31,442 bases of DNA from assembly GCA_965178525.1 (NCBI GenBank), contig CBCXVS010000051.1, forward strand, positions 1 to 31,442, given 5' to 3'. Position numbers and translations under genes: made by a program. Below the pieces are notes generated by a model. That model saw nothing but the letters and a program-made list of their open reading frames with translations, was not told where the DNA came from and searched no databases. The DNA comes from CBCXVS01 sp965178525 (GTDB lineage Bacteria > Tectomicrobia > Entotheonellia > Entotheonellales > Entotheonellaceae). Of this stretch, positions 26,141 to 31,442 are shown piece after piece. Within the stretch, counting starts at the first letter, position 1. Each line of letters opens with the position of its first letter.

Positions 26141-26172
26141 CATTCCGCATTCCGCATTCCGCATTCCGCATT
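26141..26172. repeat. CATTCCG heptamer tandem array (third copy)
   Basis: Four perfect CATTCCG units at 26141-26168 and a partial one, in the intergenic space between the divergent SDR and universal stress genes. It is the same heptamer and orientation as the 6852 array, about 19 kb away, so a repeat family exists in this genome. Confidence 0.9.
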
Positions 26173-26354
26173 TCCCCCTCCCCCCTGGCAGAAGCAGGCG
26201 AACGTTTGCTATACTACCGCATTCTACGCACTATGCACGAGAACTGCCACAATTTTGGTGACCTATCGCTGCAGTCGCATCCTCTTGACATGGGACCCCG
26301 CATCCGGCGGCTGGAGCGCACCGGCACATCGAGCAGGCGAAGGAGAAGCGAGGC

Positions 26355-27284
26355 GTGCTCACACCAAACCGCATTTTGCTGGTCAGCGATTTTTCCGCCA
26401 GTGCTGAGGCGGCCCTATGCTATGCTGCGGCTTTAGCCCGCCAGTCACAGGCCAGCCTTCTGGTGATGCATGTGATTGAGACGGGCGCCGCGGCATTTTC
26501 CCGCTGGACGGATGTCTTTCGGTCGTCGGAGGTCTTGGCCGCGCGCGAAGCTGCTGACCTGGCAGCTATGGAGCGTTTGCTCGCCCATCCGGCATTGGCT
26601 GACCTGAGCGTTGACAAATTCGTTGCCTATGGCAATCCCGTCGATCACATTACCGATATGGCGCCTCGTGTCGACTTGGTGGTGATGGGGACAGGGGGAG
26701 ATGAAGCCCCTCCAGGGCAAGCACACGGCACGGTGGCGCGCCAAGTCGCGCATGCCAGCGCCACACCCATCCTACTCGTCCCCCCCGGCGGTGGCGCCGC
26801 CGGGTTACCTACCGAACACGCCGCACATGTGCCATTCCGGCAACTCCTCCTAGCGATTGATCTCGCCCAATATGCACCGCAGGCCGTCGAGGCCGCGACT
26901 GCAGTTGCAGCCGACTGTCAGGCGCCGTTGCTGGCGTTACAGATCATTGAGCCGGGCAAAGCATCCCACTACCCAGTGGATGCTGGAAGAGGGTTGCATC
27001 ACAACGTGGACGGGCTCACAACCCTGTTGGTCAAACATCTGGCGGAAGTGGTGCCGGACGAAGCAGCAGAAGGACCGCCGCGTCAGCGTGTGGTGCAGGA
27101 TGGGCCGGCGGTGGAAGCCATTCTGCATCGGATTGCCGAACATCGGGCCGATCTCGTGGTCATGAGTGTTCATGCGTACGGCGCGCTGCGCAAGTTTTTC
27201 ATGCTGTCCACGGTCGATGCCGTTCTCGCCCAGGCGCCGTGTCCGCTTTTGGCCGTGCCCTTCGCCCGCTCCGCATTTGGATAA
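26355..27284 (+). CDS. Tandem universal stress protein (two UspA domains)
   Basis: A 309-aa cytoplasmic protein of two UspA folds. Domain 1 (1-142) has NRILLVSDFS, VDLVVMGTGG and the complete ATP motif G-x2-G-x9-G-T at 112-126. Domain 2 (about 158-306) has FRQLLLAIDLAQYA and ADLVVMSVHAYGALRKFFMLSTVDAVLAQAPCPLLAVP, where the glycines of that motif are lost. So probably only domain 1 binds ATP. GTG 26355 follows AAGGAG with a 9-nt spacer. Its regulation is unclear; it is convergent with fxsA. Confidence 0.88.
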   Translation: MLTPNRILLVSDFSASAEAALCYAAALARQSQASLLVMHVIETGAAAFSRWTDVFRSSEVLAAREAADLAAMERLLAHPALADLSVDKFVAYGNPVDHITDMAPRVDLVVMGTGGDEAPPGQAHGTVARQVAHASATPILLVPPGGGAAGLPTEHAAHVPFRQLLLAIDLAQYAPQAVEAATAVAADCQAPLLALQIIEPGKASHYPVDAGRGLHHNVDGLTTLLVKHLAEVVPDEAAEGPPRQRVVQDGPAVEAILHRIAEHRADLVVMSVHAYGALRKFFMLSTVDAVLAQAPCPLLAVPFARSAFG

Positions 27285-27302
27285 TGTTTTGCACCCATGT
27301 AT

Positions 27303-27686
27303 TTACCGGATCCGATAGTCTATGTTTAGGCGCTGTGTGAAGCGGCGTCGCAACCCGTGTTTGATGACCCGGCGCGTACCGGGAAAGAGCAAGAGAAACC
27401 CGGTAGTATCGGTGAGAAAGCCTGGCGTCAGCAGCAACGCGCCAGCCACCAGAATCATCAGGGCATCGAGCAATTCCTCATCCGGTATGACGCCATGAGC
27501 CAGTTTTCCCTGCAGACGCCACCAGGTTTTCAAGCCTTCCTGATGGGCCAGGGAAGCGCCCAGGATGGCGGTACCGACGATGATGCAGAGCGTCATCCAG
27601 ATGCCGATATGCGCACCAATCTGCAGCAGCAGCGCCATTTCGATCAGTGGGACGATAAGAAAGACCAAAAAGAGTTTCGCCAGCAT
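27303..27686 (-). CDS. fxsA: FxsA family membrane protein
   Basis: A 127-aa inner-membrane protein matching FxsA: a start of hydrophobic segments with PLIEMALLLQIGAHIGIW, then GTAILGASLAHQEGLKTWWRLQGKLAHG, and the family signature LMILVAGALLLTPGFLTDTTGFLLLFPGTR. E. coli FxsA eases exclusion of phage T7 by the F plasmid; its ordinary role is unknown. It lies 10 bp downstream of the alpha/beta hydrolase and is probably co-transcribed with it. Confidence 0.92.
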   Translation of the reverse strand: MLAKLFLVFLIVPLIEMALLLQIGAHIGIWMTLCIIVGTAILGASLAHQEGLKTWWRLQGKLAHGVIPDEELLDALMILVAGALLLTPGFLTDTTGFLLLFPGTRRVIKHGLRRRFTQRLNIDYRIR

Positions 27687-27696
27687 CAGCAGCCCC

Positions 27697-28548
27697 CTAT
27701 TCCTGGAGGAACGCCGCAGTCAGGGTGTTGAATGCAGCGGCATTGTCGGCGTTGACCGTGTGGGCGGTCTCGGGGATGTCCACCACGCGGCCATGCGGTA
27801 AGCTCTGCACCATTTTCTGAGCAATTTCCGGAGTCAGCAAAGGGCTCTGCTGCCCCCGGATCAGGAGTGTGGGACATTGTATACGTTGCAGATAGGGATA
27901 GAGATCCAGGCGTAAACTGCGGTTTAAACGCCTACTTTCCAGCAACGTCGGATCCCAGCGCCAGCGCCACTTCCCATCGGCTCCGCGGTAGAGGTTATGA
28001 TAGTTCGCATGACGCAATTCCGCCTCTGGCGTCAGGGGATACTGCCTCATGCCATTGCGGATGACTTCCTCGAAGGTTTCAAAGATCTCAGGCTGGGGTG
28101 GCGTGTCGCTCTCGGGTTGTTGAGCCATCATATCGCGTATGGCCGCTGGCAGTTCCGCCGGTGTATCGACAATAATCACTTTAGTCGCTTTGTCGGGATA
28201 GTCGGCCGCCACCATGGCGGCGTGGCGACCGCCCATGGAATGTCCCACGAGCACCGCCGGCGCGAGTTCTAAGGCATCGATAAAACCAACGATGTCACGG
28301 ATAAACGCCTCGGGCGTATAGTTGCCGTCCGGGGCCCATGAGGTATCGCCATGTCCCCGCTGATCCAGCGCCACCACATGATAGGTATCCGCCATAGCGC
28401 GGCTGAACGTATCCCAGGTGTGAGCATGACTCTGAAAACCGTGTAGCAAGACGAGGGCCGGCTTGTCAGCGGCGCCCCACTCGACATAGTGTAACTGCAG
28501 GCCGTTGACGGTGATGAATTTATCCTGTCCGAAGGGGAGAAGGCTCAT
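27697..28548 (-). CDS. Alpha/beta hydrolase
   Basis: A 283-aa alpha/beta-hydrolase. The oxyanion loop LLHGFQS is at 34-40, DQRGHGDT at 62-69, nucleophile elbow GHSMGG with Ser104, and the C-terminal catalytic His263 in PETAHTV. The usual acid position after strand beta-7 reads IRGQQSPLL, without Asp or Glu, so the acid must come from elsewhere (Asp128 in IIVDTPAE is a candidate). An Arg-rich cap (WRWRWDP) is present. ATG 28548 has AAAGGAG with a 7-nt spacer; the frame upstream to 28689 is unsupported. It is an esterase, epoxide hydrolase or C-C hydrolase; I cannot tell which. Confidence 0.85.
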   Translation of the reverse strand: MSLLPFGQDKFITVNGLQLHYVEWGAADKPALVLLHGFQSHAHTWDTFSRAMADTYHVVALDQRGHGDTSWAPDGNYTPEAFIRDIVGFIDALELAPAVLVGHSMGGRHAAMVAADYPDKATKVIIVDTPAELPAAIRDMMAQQPESDTPPQPEIFETFEEVIRNGMRQYPLTPEAELRHANYHNLYRGADGKWRWRWDPTLLESRRLNRSLRLDLYPYLQRIQCPTLLIRGQQSPLLTPEIAQKMVQSLPHGRVVDIPETAHTVNADNAAAFNTLTAAFLQE

Positions 28549-28752
28549 CAGGACGCTCCTTTTGCTGATGACGGAAAATGCTCGGCATGCACACGTTGCG
28601 TGGTATCTGGCGCTATTGTAACACTCTCGGAGATGTCTCCCAAATTGGCCCCCGCATCTGTGGGTACGTCTCTGTACAAAGGTGTTCACATATGGAAAAA
28701 TGATGTGATTAATCTTGTCCAGAAATTTGACAAGGGAAAGTGGGAGAATAAG

Positions 28753-29529
28753 ATGATCCGAGGAATGTACGTGGCCTTAGGAGTTGTCGCGATTTGCCTG
28801 CTGGCTATGATTGGTGCCGTCCGCACTGCGATTTCCGACGTGCAAGAGGGTACGCCACCCGCCCCCCTTGGGCGTGTCGCCCAGGCTGAACAGATCGTCG
28901 CCCAGGCCCCGCGGTCTGAGGATGCCTTGCGAGCCGCAGACCAGGAGGCGGAAATTGTACGTTTGCGGGATCTCGTAGGCCGCTTACAGGAGCACCTGGC
29001 TGATTACCTCCTGAAAGACCAACAGGCGCAAGCCGTCAACCGATTGCAAACGTCATACGATGAGGCAATCGAACAGCAACATGCCTTGCAGGCTCAACTC
29101 CGGCAACTCGACAGTGAGCGACTCCAGGCGCAAGAAGAATTGGCCCAGGCCCAGGCGGCGATCGCGGCACAGCAGAGCGATACGGGCCTCCGCCAGGCCG
29201 ATTTGATGCGATTACAACAATTAACGGCCACCTTGCAAGACGACCTGACAAAAACGCGGCAAGAGTTACATCAGGCCCGCACGGCATGGACCGAGGCGCG
29301 AGCCGCCACTCAGCAGTGGCAAGCGCGCCATGCTGACATCACCCAAGCCCGTGCGGCTTTGCAGGAAGAGTTGCAAAGCGTCCAAGCTGAAGCGACCGCT
29401 CTGCGCGACCGTTTTGACGCCCAAATCGAGGCCGAAGCCGAGAAGCGTATTCAAGAGGCGCTAGCGAAACGTGGGCAGGAGCTGGTGGCTCTGCAAGAGG
29501 AACTCGCCCGATTGCGGGGGGCGCAGCAG
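28753..29529 (+). CDS. Membrane-anchored coiled-coil protein, N-terminal part (cut by assembly gap)
   Basis: ATG 28753 follows GGGAG with a 6-nt spacer. Residues about 5-26 are a single transmembrane segment (MYVALGVVAICLLAMIGAV); the rest is Gln/Ala/Glu-rich coiled coil from about residue 55. The frame runs without interruption into the N run. No enzymatic domain is visible. With the piece after the gap it forms a very large filament-like protein fixed to the inner membrane. I think both parts belong to one gene, but the gap hides the join. Confidence 0.8.
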
Positions 29530-29568
29530 NNNNNNNNNNNNNNNNNNNNNNNNNNNNNNNNNNNNNNN
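29530..29568. other. Assembly gap (39 N)
   Basis: The gap falls in repetitive coiled-coil sequence. At its stated length the reading frame before it would meet TGA at 29569-29571, while the open coiled-coil frame after it is displaced. The true missing length is therefore not 39 bases, most likely because collapsed repeats were estimated. Confidence 0.95.
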
Positions 29569-29570
29569 TG

Positions 29571-31442
29571 ACGAGTCTTGAAGCGTTGCGGGCGGTGCAA
29601 GAACGTCAGCTCGTCGAGGCGCGTGACGAGGTGGCGAAGGCGCGTCAAGCTCTATCTCGGTCTGAACAACAGGTTCAGGACGTCATGGCCCAGAGCGCCC
29701 AATGGCAAGCACAGTACCAGGACGCGGCGCAAGCCTTGGAACATACTCAGAAGATGTTAGAGGACACGCAGGGTCAGCGTGAGGCGCTCGATGCGCAGGT
29801 CACAGCGCAAACGCAGGAGTTGCAACGTCTGCAGACAACGCTGGGGCAGGAGCAGGAACAAGCCGCCGCCGTGCAGGCAGAGCATGCGCAGTTGCAAACG
29901 CGATCCACTGAGGCGTCGGAAGCGTTGACGTTAGCGCGTGTCGAGCTGGAGGAAGTCCAAGCGGCTTTGGCGGCGGCGCAGCAAGAGCGCACCGAAGCGA
30001 CCGAGACCTTGGCGGCGCAATTGGCACAGGCGCAAGAGGCGCAGGCTCAGGTTCAGGAAACACTGCGGATCATGACCGCAGAACGTAAGACGCTGGAAGA
30101 ACAGATGGCCCAGGTGCAGGCACAAGTGAGTGCCGTGCAGTCGGAGCGCGACCAGTGGCGGGGTCAACATGCGACAGTGGAAGCGTCGCTGACTGCCGTG
30201 CGTGATGAGTTGGCCCAGACACAGACGGCCTTGGCGGTGGCGCAGCAGGAGCAAGCCGTAGCGGTTGAGCGCAGTCAGACGTTGGAAGCGCAGATAGCCA
30301 CGGCGCAGTCGGAGCGTGACCAGTGGCAGGGTCAACATGCGACAGCGGAAGCATCGTTGACTGCCGTGCGTGATGAGTTGGCCCAGACGCGGGAATCCTT
30401 GGCGGTGGCGCAGCAGGAGCAAGCTGCAGCGATCGATTATGCCCAGGGTTTGGAATCACAAGTGGCGGAATTGACAGATGTGCAGGCGGCACTGGAAGCG
30501 GTAACAACGGAACGCGAGGTGTTGAGCGCTGAGGTGGCAGAAGCGCAAGCGCAAGTGGCCGCGGCGCAAGAGGAGAGCGTACGGTGGCAGGAGCGGCACG
30601 GCGAAGCGGCCGCGGCCTTGACGGAGGTGCAGACGGTGCTGGAGCAGACGCGGCAAGAGCAGGCTGCAGCCGTGGCGTATGGTCAGGGTCTGGAATCACA
30701 AGTGGCGGAGTTGGAGCAAGTGCAGGCGACGCTGGAGTCGGTGACAGCGGAACGCCAGGTGTTAGCTACGGAGGTGGAGACGCAAACGCAAGAGCTGGCG
30801 CGTGTCCAGGGCGAATTAGTCCAGGTGCAGGAGCAGGTCGTTACGGCACAGGCAGAGAGCGAGAAGTGGCGAACACAATATACGGAAGCTTCGGAAGGGC
30901 TTGTGTCAGCGCGTGAGGAGTTGGAGGAAGTCCGGATGACTCTAGAGACCGCGCAGCAAGAGCACGCTGAGGCGACAGAAATGTTAACCGCAGAGCTGAC
31001 CCAAACGCGGCAGGCGCATGCTCAGACCCAGGACAACCTGCGGGAGGTGACGTCGGAACGTGAGGCATTGAACGCACAAGTCGCAGAGGCGCAGGCGCAA
31101 GTGGCTGGTGCGCAAGCGGAGAGTGCGGAGTGGCAGAGCCAGCAGACGGAATTGGCTTCGGCCCTGGCCGAGACGCAAGCGTCGTTGGAGTCGGTGACGG
31201 CAGAGTGCGAAGCGTTAACGGCACAAATGTCGCAGGTGCAAGCGCAAGTCGAATCAGCACAGGCGGAGAGTACACGGTGGCAGGGTCAGCAGGCGGAATC
31301 GGCTTCGGCCCTGGCCGAGACGCAGGCGTCGCTGGAGTCGGTGGCGGCAGAGCGTGAGGCGTTAAGGACACAAGTGTCTCAGGTTCAGGCGCAAGTATCG
31401 GCGGCGCAATCGGCCTTGGAACAGGCGCAGCAGGCCCGCGCG
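29571..31442 (+). CDS. Giant coiled-coil protein, continuing past the window edge
   Basis: An uninterrupted frame of 624 codons from the gap to the last base, with no stop and no start, continuing the protein begun at 28753. It is Gln/Ala/Glu/Thr-rich heptad coiled coil. Sequence repeats are visible: a 56-residue unit (8 heptads) beginning SERDQW recurs 168 nt apart at 30141 and 30309, and LESQVAEL and ESVTAERE segments recur later. Nearly every repeat has one Trp and there are no prolines, consistent with an extended rod. Such proteins act as SMC-like, polarity or envelope-spanning scaffolds; a function cannot be named. Total length is unknown. Confidence 0.8.

Overview
The window is a 31.4 kb piece of a draft bacterial chromosome of moderately high GC, with one assembly gap (N run at 29530-29568). 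Outer-membrane-type lipoproteins, a PspF/PspA/PspB/PspC envelope-stress locus with a sigma-54 promoter, an M16 peptidase with a signal peptide, an F420/LLM-type oxidoreductase, two-subunit LeuC/LeuD, and paralogue-rich SDR content point to a Gram-negative environmental bacterium. A Tectomicrobia/Entotheonella-, NC10- or deltaproteobacteria-like lineage is my guess. I cannot place it more firmly, and I see no rRNA or tRNA genes.

Layout: 1-821 is gene-poor and opens with a 72-nt inverted copy of part of the PilZ gene found near 21.9 kb. At 0.8-6.2 kb are a Gfo/Idh oxidoreductase, a secreted M16 zinc peptidase, an MTH1-like NUDIX hydrolase and a CinA/PncC-type amidase. At 6.4-6.9 kb a small zinc-ribbon membrane protein is followed by heptamer tandem repeats. 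At 7.1-11.0 kb lies a same-strand cassette of a lipoprotein metallophosphoesterase, a small unknown protein and a neutral-ceramidase-like lipoprotein whose frame is broken by TAG. At 11.0-12.9 kb is leuDC. At 13.3-15.4 kb are a DUF29 gene, a PEGA-like domain remnant and a left-handed beta-helix protein broken by TGA. At 15.5-16.4 kb is an LLM oxidoreductase. At 16.4-19.3 kb is the psp locus, in which pspA carries TAG at the conserved Gln34 codon. At 19.4-21.2 kb is proS. At 21.3-26.1 kb, on the minus strand, are a zinc-finger/PilZ protein, a TPR lipoprotein, an SHMT-like PLP enzyme and two SDRs. At 26.4-28.5 kb are a tandem universal stress protein, FxsA and an alpha/beta hydrolase. From 28.75 kb to the end runs a membrane-anchored, repeat-rich giant coiled-coil protein that is still open at the window edge.

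How the genes work together: the psp locus is the clearest functional unit. PspF, encoded divergently, should drive a GG-N10-GC sigma-54 promoter upstream of pspA, with PspB and PspC following through an ATGA overlap. The phosphoesterase/ceramidase cassette looks like an envelope lipid- or phosphate-ester-degrading set. The SDR/SHMT-like genes look like a small catabolic or tailoring operon.

The most notable cross-cutting signal is three otherwise intact genes interrupted by single in-frame stops, each explainable by one C-to-T change on the coding strand (CAG to TAG twice, CGA to TGA once). The decayed PilZ copy differs from its parent by two further coding-strand C/T changes. TAG is also used as an ordinary stop by several neighbours, so a genome-wide recoding is disfavoured. 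Real gene decay, suppression or readthrough of specific codons, or assembly error remain open.
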